NCBI RefSeq assembly: GCF_016107395.1
Contig: NZ_JAAIKO010000007.1
Span: 1 to 64,000, forward strand
Source: Streptomyces fildesensis
Lineage (GTDB): Bacteria; Actinomycetota; Actinomycetes; Streptomycetales; Streptomycetaceae
Length of the DNA: 64,000 nucleotides
Direction of reading: 5' to 3'
Shown here: positions 7,871 through 15,460 of the stretch, in pieces
How positions within the stretch are numbered: position 1 is the first letter of the stretch
How the letters are laid out: the number at the start of each line of letters is the position of its first letter
Notes under the pieces: model-generated
Told to the model about the DNA's origin: nothing
Seen by the model: the letters and a program-made list of their open reading frames with translations, nothing else
Databases searched by the model: none
Program-made: the position numbers and the translations under genes

Positions 7871-9028
7871 CTACAACCGCTCAATGATGGTGACGTTGGC
7901 CTGGCCGCCGCCCTCGCACATGGTCTGCAGGCCGTACCGGCCGCCGGTGCGCTCCAGTTCGTGCAGCAGCGTCGTCATCAGTTTGGTACCGGTGGCACCG
8001 AGCGGGTGGCCCAGGGCGATGGCGCCGCCGTTGACGTTGACCTTCTCGGGGTCGGTCCCGGTCTCCTTGAGCCAGGCGAGCACGACGGGGGCGAACGCCT
8101 CGTTGATCTCCACCAGGTCGATGTCGTCCATGGACAGCCCGGTCTTCTTCAGCGCGTACGCCGTCGCGGGGATCGGCGCGGACAGCATCCGGATCGGGTC
8201 CTCGCCGCGGCAGGACAGATGGTGGATCCGTGCGCGGGGGGTCAGACCGTGCTCGGCGACCGCGCGCTCGGAGGCGATCAGCATCGCCGAGGCCCCGTCG
8301 GAGACCTGCGAGGAGACGGCGGCGGTGATCCTGCCGCCCTCCACCACCGGTTTGAGGGCTGCCATCTTCTCCAGGCTGGTGTCCCGGCGCGGTCCCTCGT
8401 CGGTGGTCACAGCGCCGTACGCGACGATCTCGCGGTCGAACCGTCCCTCGTCGATGGCGCGCAGCGCCCGCTGGTGGGAGCGCAGCGCGAGCTCCTCCAT
8501 CGCCTCGCGGGTGATGCCCCACTTGTCGGCGATCAGTTCGGCGCCGTGGAACTGGTTGACGGGCTGGTCGCCGTAGCGGGCCCGCCAGCCCTCGGAGCCG
8601 GCGAAGGGCCCCTCGGTGAGGCCGAGCGGGTCGGCGGCCTGCCGGCTGGCGAAGGCGATCGGGATCATCGACATGTTCTGGGTACCGCCCGCGACCACCA
8701 GGTCGCTGGTGCCGGAGAGCACCGCCTGGGCGGCGAAGTGCACGGCCTGCTGGGAGGAGCCGCACTGCCGGTCGACGGTCACCCCGGGCACCTCCTCGGG
8801 AAGGCCCGCCGCCAGCCACGCCGTCCTGGCGATGTCGCCGGCCTGCGGGCCGACGGTGTCCAGGCAGCCGAACACCACGTCCTCGACCGCCGCCGGGTCG
8901 GCTCCCGAACGCTCCATGAGCGCCTTGAGGACATGCGCGCCGAGGTCGGCGGGGTGCACGGCGGACAGTCCGCCCTTGCGCCTGCCGATCGGGGTGCGGA
9001 CCGCTTCGACGATGTAGGCCTCGGCCAT
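7871..9028 (-). CDS. fadA6: Acetyl-CoA acetyltransferase (thiolase) FadA6
   Basis: The 385-residue thiolase shows the nucleophilic Cys in VDRQCGSSQQAVHFAA (near residue 89), the His-containing GGAIALGHPLGATGTK and the C-terminal second Cys in CEGGGQANV. Family knowledge: in the KstR2 regulon FadA6 cleaves a late beta-ketoacyl-CoA of the ring C/D pathway. It lies downstream of kstR2 on the same strand (81-base gap), which repeats the Rv3556c-Rv3557c order. The gap holds a direct repeat (TCGTCCATGtCGGTTGT-like, about 9062 and 9087). Start at 9028 is supported by full alignment with the thiolase N-terminus. Confidence 0.88.
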   Translation of the reverse strand: MAEAYIVEAVRTPIGRRKGGLSAVHPADLGAHVLKALMERSGADPAAVEDVVFGCLDTVGPQAGDIARTAWLAAGLPEEVPGVTVDRQCGSSQQAVHFAAQAVLSGTSDLVVAGGTQNMSMIPIAFASRQAADPLGLTEGPFAGSEGWRARYGDQPVNQFHGAELIADKWGITREAMEELALRSHQRALRAIDEGRFDREIVAYGAVTTDEGPRRDTSLEKMAALKPVVEGGRITAAVSSQVSDGASAMLIASERAVAEHGLTPRARIHHLSCRGEDPIRMLSAPIPATAYALKKTGLSMDDIDLVEINEAFAPVVLAWLKETGTDPEKVNVNGGAIALGHPLGATGTKLMTTLLHELERTGGRYGLQTMCEGGGQANVTIIERL

Positions 9029-9109
9029 GACTACTCCTCGGTGTCCTTCACGAATGTCGCTTCGTCCATGTCGGTTGTCGATGCCGGTCGTCCATGCCGG
9101 TTGTTCGGC

Positions 9110-9760
9110 TCAGCTCCGGACGGCCACGCCGTCCAGCACCATCGACAGGTACTGCCGGGCGATCTCCTCCGGGCTGTGCTGTCCGCCCGGCCGGTACCAG
9201 GAGGCCGCGACCCAGACGGTGTCGCGGACGAACCGGTAGGTGAGCCGGACGTCGAGGTCGGCGCGGAAGACTCCGGCGGCCACCCCGCGCTCCAGCGTCC
9301 CCAGCCAGGCCCGTTCGAACTTCACCTGCGAGTCGGCGAGATAGCCGAAGCGCGGCTGGGCGGCCAGGTGTCTGGCTTCCTTCTGGTAGATCGCCACCGC
9401 CGCCCGGTGCCGGTCGATCTCCTTGAAGGACTGCGTGACCAGGGCCTCGATGGTCTCCCTGGGCCCGAGGCCGGCGGCCAGCACCTCGTCGTACCCGGCC
9501 CACAGTTCGTTGAGGAAGGTCGAGAGGATCTCGTCGACCATCGATTCCTTGGAGTCGAAGTGGTAGTAGAGGCTGCCCGCGAGCATTCCCGCCTCGTCGG
9601 CGATGCGCCGGACGGTCGTCGCGTTGTAGCCCTGCGCGGCGAACACCTCGGCCGCGGTCGCCAGGAGTTCGCCGCGGCGCTCGGGGGCGGCGGTCATCGT
9701 CGTCTTCTTGCTGCTCTTGCTGCTCTTGCTGCTCTTGCTGCTCTGGCTGCTTTTCGGCAC
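9110..9760 (-). CDS. kstR2: TetR family repressor KstR2
   Basis: This TetR-family repressor has an N-terminal helix-turn-helix (TTVRRIADEAGMLAGSLYYH) and a ligand domain containing IYQKEARHLAAQPRF and RFVRDTVWVAASWYRPGG. These segments closely resemble my recollection of mycobacterial KstR2. KstR2 senses HIP-CoA and represses the ring C/D genes; the candidate operators at 3174 and 10616 support this. The frame can start at a GTG (9760, 216 residues) or at the ATG at 9697 (195 residues). The first 21 residues are a Ser-Ser-Lys repeat coded by 9-bp DNA repeats, and neither start has a strong ribosome-binding site, so the true N-terminus is unsettled. Confidence 0.87.
   Translation of the reverse strand: MPKSSQSSKSSKSSKSSKKTTMTAAPERRGELLATAAEVFAAQGYNATTVRRIADEAGMLAGSLYYHFDSKESMVDEILSTFLNELWAGYDEVLAAGLGPRETIEALVTQSFKEIDRHRAAVAIYQKEARHLAAQPRFGYLADSQVKFERAWLGTLERGVAAGVFRADLDVRLTYRFVRDTVWVAASWYRPGGQHSPEEIARQYLSMVLDGVAVRS
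9707..9751 (-). repeat. 9-bp tandem repeat in the kstR2 5' end
   Basis: On the plus strand CTTGCTGCT is present in four perfect copies (9707-9742) plus an imperfect fifth. On the coding strand this reads as repeated Ser-Ser-Lys codons. Unit changes keep frame if the upstream GTG start is used. Confidence 0.92.
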
Positions 9761-9775
9761 CGGGTCATTCTCGCC

Positions 9776-10573
9776 TCACGCGTGCTGGCTGCTGGCCGAC
9801 ACGGTCTCGCCGGTCAGGTACGAGGAGTAGCCGCTGGCCAGGAAGACGATCACGTTGGCGATCTCCCACGGTTCTGCGTACCGCCCGTAGGCTTCCCGCT
9901 CGGTCAGTTCGGCGAGCAGCTCGGGGGTGGTGACCTTCGCCAGGTGCGGGTGCATGGCCAGGCTGGGCGAGACCGCGTTGACCCTGACCCCGTAGGCGGC
10001 CGCCTCGACGGCGGCGCAGCGGGTGAGCGCCATGACGCCCGCCTTGGCGGCGGCGTAGTGCGCCTGCCCCGCCTGGGCGCGCCAGCCGACCACGGAGGCG
10101 TTGTTGACGATGACGCCGCCGCTGCCGGCCCGCCGCATCCGGCGGAGTGCGGCACGGGTGCAGCGGAACGTGCCGCCGAGAGTGACGTCGAGGACCTTGG
10201 ACCACTGCTCGTCCGTCATGTCGACGAGCTCGGTGGTCCCGCCGAGCCCCGCGTTGTTGACGAGGATGTCGAGCCGTCCGTGCCGCTCCTCGGCGAGGTC
10301 GAACAGCGCGGTGACGTCGTCCTCGCTGGTGACGTCGCAGGCCACGCCCGCCACCCGGTCCGCGCCGAACTCCGCCGCCAGCGCCTCGGCGGACTCCTTG
10401 ATCCGGCGGGGGTGCGCGTCGCCGATGACGATGCTCGCGCCCTCCTCCAGCAGTCGGCGCGCGGTGGCGCCGCCGATACCGGCGCCCGCCGCCGCGGTGA
10501 CGACGGCGGTGCGCCCGGCCAGGAGGTCGTGCCCCTGCGGATACGGGGGCGGGGTACCCAGGTTCGCGGTCAT
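9776..10573 (-). CDS. ipdF: SDR dehydrogenase IpdF (HIP pathway, Rv3559c-like)
   Basis: The 265-residue SDR has a GAGIGGATARRL glycine motif, NNAGLGG and HYAAAKAG as the catalytic Tyr/Lys segment. By family knowledge IpdF oxidises the 5-hydroxyl of 5-OH-HIP-CoA. Context supports this: it is divergent from the ipdE1/ipdE2 pair across a KstR2-type operator and immediately upstream of kstR2 on the same strand. The start at 10573 is the ATG following GAGGAGGAGT. Substrate assignment is from synteny, since SDR sequences alone do not settle it. Confidence 0.83.
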   Translation of the reverse strand: MTANLGTPPPYPQGHDLLAGRTAVVTAAAGAGIGGATARRLLEEGASIVIGDAHPRRIKESAEALAAEFGADRVAGVACDVTSEDDVTALFDLAEERHGRLDILVNNAGLGGTTELVDMTDEQWSKVLDVTLGGTFRCTRAALRRMRRAGSGGVIVNNASVVGWRAQAGQAHYAAAKAGVMALTRCAAVEAAAYGVRVNAVSPSLAMHPHLAKVTTPELLAELTEREAYGRYAEPWEIANVIVFLASGYSSYLTGETVSASSQHA

Positions 10574-10615
10574 ACGCGGAACTCCTCCTCGACGGCTGAC
10601 GGGGCGTACGTTAAT

Positions 10616-10633
10616 CTACCAAACACTTGTTAG
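10616..10633. promoter_or_regulatory. KstR2-type operator, right divergent promoter
   Basis: ACCAAACACTTGTT (10618-10631) matches nine of the ten defined positions of the KstR2 consensus AnCAAGnnCTTGnT. It lies between divergent ipdF and ipdE1, 43 and 30 bases from their start codons. Its reverse complement differs from the 3174-3191 site at only two positions. Confidence 0.85.
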
Positions 10634-10662
10634 GGAAGGCTCGTAGGGGAGGACGGAATCCG

Positions 10663-11820
10663 ATGGACCTCGACTTCACGCCCGGGGAGGACACGTTCCG
10701 GGCCGAGGCCCGCGCCTGGCTCGCCGCGCACGTCCCCGCCACCGCGCTGCCCTCCCTGGAGACCGCCGAGGGCTTCGCCGCCCACCGCGATTGGGAGCGC
10801 GAGCTGTCCGGCGCCCGCTGGTCGGTGGTGTCCTGGCCCGAGGAGTACGGCGGCCGGGGCGCCTCGATCCTGCGCTGGCTGGTGTTCGAGGAGGAGTACT
10901 ACGCCGCGAACGCGCCCGGCCGGGTCAGCCAGAACGGCATCAACCTGCTCGCCCCGACCCTCTTCGAGCACGGCACCGACGAGCAGCGCGCCCGCATCCT
11001 GCCCGCCATGGCGAGCGGCGCGACCATCTGGGCGCAGGCCTGGTCGGAACCGGAAGCGGGCAGCGACCTGGCCTCGCTGCGCTCCACCGCTACCCGCGCC
11101 GACGGCGGCTGGCTGCTGAACGGACAGAAGACCTGGTCGTCCCGCGCCGCCTTCGCCGACCGCGCGTTCGGCCTCTTCCGCAGCGACCCGGCGGCGGACC
11201 GGCCGCACCGCGGTCTGACGTACCTGATGTTCGCCCTGGACGCGCCGGGCGTGACGGTACGGCCCATCGGACGCCTCGACGGCAAGCCCGCCTTCGCCGA
11301 GCTCTTCCTGGACGACGTCTTCGTCCCCGACGAGGACATCATCGGCGCCCCCGGCCAGGGCTGGCGGGTCGCGATGAGCACGGCGGGCAACGAGCGCGGC
11401 CTCACCCTGCGCAGCCCCGGCCGCTTCCTGGCCGCCGCCGACCGTCTGACCGCGCTGTGGCGCGAGCGGGCGGACCCGCACGACACGGCGCTGCGCGACC
11501 GGGTCGCCGACGCGGTGATCGGCGCCCGCGCCTACCGGCTCTTCACCTTCACCAACGCCTCCCGTCTCGCGGAGGGCGGGGACATCGGCGCCGAGTCCAG
11601 CCTCAACAAGGTCTTCTGGTCGGAACTCGACATCAGGCTGCACGAAACCGCCCTCGACCTGCTCGGCTCCGACGGCGAACTCGCCGACGGGGACGACGGC
11701 GGCGGCTGGGCGGAGGGCTACGTCTTCTCGCTCGCCGGGCCGATCTACGCCGGAACCAACGAGATCCAGCGCGACATCATCGCCGAGCGGCTGCTCGGCC
11801 TCCCGAAGGGACGCCGGTGA
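10663..11820 (+). CDS. ipdE1: Acyl-CoA dehydrogenase IpdE1 (FadE30-like)
   Basis: This 385-residue acyl-CoA dehydrogenase has the ACAD middle-domain signature WAQAWSEPEAGSDLASL, the flavin-contacting segment GQKTWSSRA and the C-terminal GPIYAGTNEIQRDIIAERLL. Length equals FadE30 of mycobacteria. IpdE1 (FadE30) pairs with IpdE2 (FadE33) as a heterotetrameric dehydrogenase acting on a HIP-CoA derivative. The ATG at 10663 is chosen because GGGGAGGA lies upstream; the frame is open to a TTG inside the operator. The stop overlaps the next ACAD gene by one base. Confidence 0.85.
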   Translation: MDLDFTPGEDTFRAEARAWLAAHVPATALPSLETAEGFAAHRDWERELSGARWSVVSWPEEYGGRGASILRWLVFEEEYYAANAPGRVSQNGINLLAPTLFEHGTDEQRARILPAMASGATIWAQAWSEPEAGSDLASLRSTATRADGGWLLNGQKTWSSRAAFADRAFGLFRSDPAADRPHRGLTYLMFALDAPGVTVRPIGRLDGKPAFAELFLDDVFVPDEDIIGAPGQGWRVAMSTAGNERGLTLRSPGRFLAAADRLTALWRERADPHDTALRDRVADAVIGARAYRLFTFTNASRLAEGGDIGAESSLNKVFWSELDIRLHETALDLLGSDGELADGDDGGGWAEGYVFSLAGPIYAGTNEIQRDIIAERLLGLPKGRR

Positions 11821-12800
11821 TGCGGTTCCTGCTCGACGCCGAACAGACCGCCTTCGTCCGCACCCTGGACCAGCTGCTGGCCGCGGCGGACACCCCGGCC
11901 GTCGTCCGCGCCTGGTCGGCGGGCGACCACGGCCCGGGCCGCGCCCTGTGGGAACGTCTCGCCGGGACCGGCGTCTTCGCCCTGGCGGTCCCCGAGGAGT
12001 ACGACGGCCTCGGACCGCTCCCCGTCGAACTCGCCGCGGCATTCGTGGAGCTGGGCCGGCACGCGGTGCCGGGGCCGCTGGCCGAGACCATCGCCGTCTG
12101 CGCCCTCCTGCGGGGACTCGGGGACCGCGGTCCGGCGAAGGAATGGCTGCCGCGCATCGCCTCCGGCGAGGTGCTCGTGACGCTGGCGCCGGCCGGCTCG
12201 TACGCCCTGGACGCGGATGCCGCTGACGCGGTCTTCCATGTCGTGGCGGACGGCCTCGCGCTCGCGACCGGCCACGGGCCGGTCCGCGCCTCGCTCGACC
12301 CCGCCCGCCGGCTCGCCCGCCCCACGGGGGGCGAACCGCTCATGTCCGGCCCGGCCGTACGGGACGCCGTGCGCGAGGCGGCCGACTGGGCCTCCTTCGC
12401 GACCGCCGCCCAGTCCCTGGGCACCGGCCTCGCCCTGGTGGAACAGACGGTGGCCTACGTAAAGCAGCGCACCCAGTTCGGCACCGCCATCGGTGGCTTC
12501 CAGGCCGTCAAGCACCAGCTCGCGAACGCCCTCCTCGGTCTGGAGTTCGCCCGCCCGCTCCTTTACGGGGCGGCGGTGGCACTGGCCGGCGGCTCGCCGG
12601 GCGCGGGCCGCGACATCGCCGCCGCCAAGGTCGCCTGCGGCGAAGCCGCCTATGCGGCGGCCCGCACCGCGCTCCAGCTGCACGGGGCGATCGGCTACAC
12701 GGCCGAGTACGACCTTTCGTTGTGGATCGGCAAGGCGACCGCGCTGCGCACGGCGTGGGGCACGCCGGCCGAGTGTCGGGCGCGGGTGCTTGCGGGGTAG
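11820..12800 (+). CDS. ipdE2: Acyl-CoA dehydrogenase IpdE2 (FadE33-like partner subunit)
   Basis: The protein is a 326-residue divergent acyl-CoA dehydrogenase. ACAD features include FGTAIGGFQAVKHQLA and the C-terminal ALQLHGAIGYTAEYDLSLWIGKA segment. It is shorter than ipdE1, as FadE33 is shorter than FadE30. Its ATG at 11820 shares one base with the ipdE1 stop (TGATG), so the two subunits are probably made in equal amounts. Heterotetrameric ACADs of steroid degraders come from adjacent gene pairs of this kind. No further HIP gene follows; fadD3 is not in the window. Confidence 0.82.
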   Translation: MRFLLDAEQTAFVRTLDQLLAAADTPAVVRAWSAGDHGPGRALWERLAGTGVFALAVPEEYDGLGPLPVELAAAFVELGRHAVPGPLAETIAVCALLRGLGDRGPAKEWLPRIASGEVLVTLAPAGSYALDADAADAVFHVVADGLALATGHGPVRASLDPARRLARPTGGEPLMSGPAVRDAVREAADWASFATAAQSLGTGLALVEQTVAYVKQRTQFGTAIGGFQAVKHQLANALLGLEFARPLLYGAAVALAGGSPGAGRDIAAAKVACGEAAYAAARTALQLHGAIGYTAEYDLSLWIGKATALRTAWGTPAECRARVLAG

Positions 12801-12840
12801 CCGGGTGCGTCCTGGGTACCGGGGCCGGGCTCTCCGGCGC

Positions 12841-12908
12841 AGGGGTTCGAAATCGACTATTTACGGGCCTGGCGGCCCACAAATAGCTCGGCAGCATTTC
12901 GAACCCCT
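12841..12908. repeat. Two-tier perfect hairpin downstream of ipdE2
   Basis: Outer 13-bp arms AGGGGTTCGAAAT (12841-12853) and ATTTCGAACCCCT (12896-12908) enclose a second pair TATTT/AAATA (12858/12881) and an inner GGGCC/GGCCC (12865/12874). The structure lies 40 bases after the ipdE2 stop and 125 bases before the next gene on the same strand. It may act as a terminator, but the symmetric AT-rich steps are unlike the usual GC-only Streptomyces terminators. Confidence 0.75.
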
Positions 12909-13032
12909 ACGCCTCCGATCCCGGCCCCCTCGCCGCCGTTCGAACGCTTGGGCGCCATTGCCCGCCCCCCACTGCGTCTGCTGTGATCCTCCGGTTGCAA
13001 CTCGTGACCAACCCGATTGACCAGGGGGCTAT

Positions 13033-13680
13033 ATGAGGCTGCGTCAGCTGTTCGTTTCACTGGTGGCGGGAGCCTTACTGCTCTCCACCGCCGGTGCCGC
13101 CGCTGCCACCACCACCGAGCCGGCGAACGCCGGCACCGCACGGACCGAGTGCTCGGCGTCCCTCTTCGAAGGAGACCCACGGCTCGGCCCGGAGGTGCTG
13201 CCCACCAGGGGCGCCGTCGGGAACGAGCTGTTCCTGTACCAGCGCACGGGCGGGCTCTCCGAGCAGGCGTTCCTGTCGACGTACAACACCGGCACCAGTT
13301 GGATCTACCCGCCCCAGAACGGCTACGTCATCGGCCCCGACGGCCGGCCCGTCGAGTGGCAGCAGACCCTGCTCCCCGGCCAGGACATCGACCGGTTCGG
13401 CAGTGAGTACGGCTCCTTCCTCGCACCCGAGGGCCTGCCGTACGCCAACCGCTCCATCCCGCCGCAGAGCCTGGACGGCACTCCCGCGGCCGGTTGCAAC
13501 TACCACGACTACCGCGTCCTCAAGCCCTTCACCGTGGACGCGGGACCGATCGCACCCTGGTTCGCACAGCCCGGCTACGGCCTCCAGTACCAGCTGGACG
13601 CGACCCTCGTGCCCGGCTCCCCGACCGCTCTCAACGTCATGTGGCTGGTGGCCAACGGCTATTTGCAGCGGCTTGTCTAG
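13033..13680 (+). CDS. Secreted TNT (DUF4237) fold protein, candidate NAD+ glycohydrolase
   Basis: The 215-residue product has a clear Sec signal (FVSLVAGALLLSTAGAAAA) followed directly by a TNT/DUF4237 domain. Family landmarks are IYPPQNGYVIGPDGRP, LLPGQDIDRFGSEYGSFLAP, YANRSIPP and IAPWFAQPGYGLQYQL with the conserved Gln. TNT is the toxin domain of CpnT of M. tuberculosis, which hydrolyses NAD+, and related secreted NADases exist in fungi and actinobacteria. Here the domain stands alone without ESX/WXG or polymorphic-toxin modules, and I see no immunity factor next to it. AGGGGG precedes the ATG. Activity on NAD+ is inferred from the fold, not shown. Confidence 0.75.
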   Translation: MRLRQLFVSLVAGALLLSTAGAAAATTTEPANAGTARTECSASLFEGDPRLGPEVLPTRGAVGNELFLYQRTGGLSEQAFLSTYNTGTSWIYPPQNGYVIGPDGRPVEWQQTLLPGQDIDRFGSEYGSFLAPEGLPYANRSIPPQSLDGTPAAGCNYHDYRVLKPFTVDAGPIAPWFAQPGYGLQYQLDATLVPGSPTALNVMWLVANGYLQRLV

Positions 13681-13984
13681 GGCCTACGAAAAGGACGATC
13701 GCCGAGGGTGATGATACGGAACCGACGGTAGTCGCAAGCACGCTGTACAGGAGCGTTCCGGCGTGGACAGATGTCGCGCAGGCGGAAATCGGAAGATCCG
13801 GTGGCGGCCTCCAAAGCCGTTACAGGTGATCCACGCTCAGTGACCGCTGCCGCGATGAACTCAGCAGATGGCCCCGCCGGGCACCATCAGCTGCCTACCG
13901 GGCGGTACTCCGCGACGGTGGTCCGGAAGAAAGCGATCCGGCTGGGAGGACCGTAGGGGCCTGAGAGGGGCCATACTGGGGGTA
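13681..13984. other. Intergenic stretch with no recognised feature
   Basis: This 304-base gap separates the TNT gene from the small tudor-like gene. I see no convincing hairpin, gene or repeat; a 61-codon frame here has no ribosome-binding site and lacks family resemblance. Confidence 0.4.
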
Positions 13985-14206
13985 ATGACGAAATCAGCCG
14001 TGACCCGCCGCCACCTGCCCGCCAGCCCCTTCCGGATTCCGGTCGCCCCTCCCGTCGAGAACTTCGAGGTGGGTGACCGGGTAACGCATGACGTCTATGG
14101 ACTCGGCCGAATCATCGGTGTCGAGGACGAGGTCGCCGTGCTTGCCGACTTCGGATCCCGCCAGGTACGGATCATCAAGCCGTACTCGAAGGTAACGAAG
14201 CTCTGA
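13985..14206 (+). CDS. Small conserved protein with CarD/PcrA-type tudor-like fold
   Basis: The 73-residue protein ends in FEVGDRVTHDVYGLGR, a motif of small SH3/tudor-like domains seen at CarD N-termini and UvrD/PcrA C-termini, and continues with a beta-rich segment ending in a basic tail. Such short stand-alone proteins are widespread in Streptomyces and their role is unknown; contact with RNA polymerase or a nucleic acid is a guess from the fold. The ATG at 13985 is taken because upstream codons in the frame have no family similarity. A hairpin terminator follows immediately. Confidence 0.65.
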   Translation: MTKSAVTRRHLPASPFRIPVAPPVENFEVGDRVTHDVYGLGRIIGVEDEVAVLADFGSRQVRIIKPYSKVTKL

Positions 14207-14209
14207 GGT

Positions 14210-14243
14210 TCCTGGCCGCGCCCCCGCAAGGACGCGGCCAGGA
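14210..14243 (+). terminator. Hairpin terminator after the tudor-like gene
   Basis: The arms TCCTGGCCGCG and CGCGGCCAGGA (11 bp) begin four bases after the stop codon and enclose a 12-base loop. Confidence 0.75.
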
Positions 14244-14468
14244 TTCTCCCCGCCCGCCGCCCTGAGCCCAAGGGACCTCAGGGCCGGCTCGAAACTCCGG
14301 CATGCCCGCGCCCGGCGCGAGACGCCGGCCAGTATCCCGGCTCCGGTCCACCGGGCCGCCGCACCATCTCTTCATGCTCCAACTCCCCACCGTTCAGACG
14401 TGTTCCCAGCCCGTGAAGTTCCCCGGCTCCGGCACGAATCTCATGACTTTCGCGGCCCGGGGGTCGGT

Positions 14469-15377
14469 TCAGCGCGCCAGTGAGGCCCCGTCGCCCATGG
14501 CGATCACCGGGTGGCTCCGCGGGTCGAGTGCGCGCAGCAGGTCGACCATGTGTGCTGCGGACAGGCTGACGCAGCCGTGCGTCGGGCCGCCGTGGTCGAC
14601 GTGGATCCAGATGCCGCCGCCGCGGCTTTTGCCCAGCGGCTGTCTGCTGTCCAGCGGGGACGCACCCGGCACGCGGTTGTAGTCGATGGCGACGACGTAG
14701 TCGAAGGACCCGCCCAGCGCCTCGCCGCGGAATCCGGTGCCGCCCGCGGTGAAGCCCTGGGAGCGGTGGTACGGCAGTCCGCTGCCCGGGTCGGGCTTGA
14801 AGCCGCCGGCGTCGCTGAGCGTGAAGACCCCTACGGGGCTGTGCAGATCGCCCTCCTGGTGTGTGCCGGTCCAGCCGCGCAGGGCGTTGTGCGCGGGCCA
14901 GGCGGCTCCCGCCCGCCAGCGGCCGTCGGCGGCCCGGGTCCACAGGGTGACGGTGGAGTCGGAGGAGTCCTTCGCCCGGCCCGAGGCGAGCAGTACCTGG
15001 TGGGAGGCGGTGGGGATCGCCGCGAGGGTGGCGGGGCCAAGACCGGGGATCCGGTCGGTCGCGTGGCCGGCGGGCGCGTTGTCCTGGGCGGCGTCGGCCA
15101 CGGTCGCCGACGGGGGCCCTGCGCCGGTCCTGACGACGGCGGGGACCGAGGCCGCCCGGTCCTGCGACCGCGGGCCGATGAGGGGGTCGATCGGGCCGAT
15201 GGAACCGAACCCGAACCAGGCCGCTGCGGTGGCCAGCGACAACACCGTCGTCACCCCGGCCAGGGCGGCCGTCCGGCCGGAAGCGCGACGCCGGGACCGG
15301 TGCCGCGCGCGGTGGCGGCCATGGCTGGTTCGCGTTTCGGGCACTGTGACGGGCCTCATGGGCAGCGATACTCGCAA
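14469..15377 (-). CDS. L,D-transpeptidase (YkuD domain), membrane-anchored or secreted
   Basis: The 302-residue protein has an Arg/His-rich N-terminus followed by one membrane segment (about residues 37-58) and an extracellular YkuD-type catalytic domain. The active-site motif is HVDHGGPTHGCVSLS, with the nucleophilic Cys and conserved His. Such enzymes cross-link or modify peptidoglycan through 3-3 links. The internal ATG at 15359 is a possible alternative start. It is divergent from the DUF309 gene with 83 bases between start codons. An extra Gly/Ser-rich linker precedes the catalytic domain. Confidence 0.82.
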   Translation of the reverse strand: MRVSLPMRPVTVPETRTSHGRHRARHRSRRRASGRTAALAGVTTVLSLATAAAWFGFGSIGPIDPLIGPRSQDRAASVPAVVRTGAGPPSATVADAAQDNAPAGHATDRIPGLGPATLAAIPTASHQVLLASGRAKDSSDSTVTLWTRAADGRWRAGAAWPAHNALRGWTGTHQEGDLHSPVGVFTLSDAGGFKPDPGSGLPYHRSQGFTAGGTGFRGEALGGSFDYVVAIDYNRVPGASPLDSRQPLGKSRGGGIWIHVDHGGPTHGCVSLSAAHMVDLLRALDPRSHPVIAMGDGASLAR

Positions 15378-15460
15378 AGTCCGGGCCCGCTGGGGGCCTC
15401 CGGGCCGACATCCGTCCCAGATGTCCTGACCCGTCCCTCACACATCCGGGAGGGGAACTG

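Noticed and set aside
7022..10633. Long plus-strand open frame of 1203 codons across fadA6, kstR2 and ipdF
   Set aside because: It is an antisense shadow of high-GC genes with clear family motifs on the other strand; it has no domain or ribosome site.
12841..12853. tRNA T-arm-like GGTTCGAAAT
   Set aside because: No acceptor stem, anticodon arm or CCA-type end fits; the sequence is part of the two-tier palindrome.
13771..13956. 61-codon plus-strand frame between the TNT gene and the tudor-like gene
   Set aside because: No ribosome-binding site, no recognisable fold and weak codon bias.
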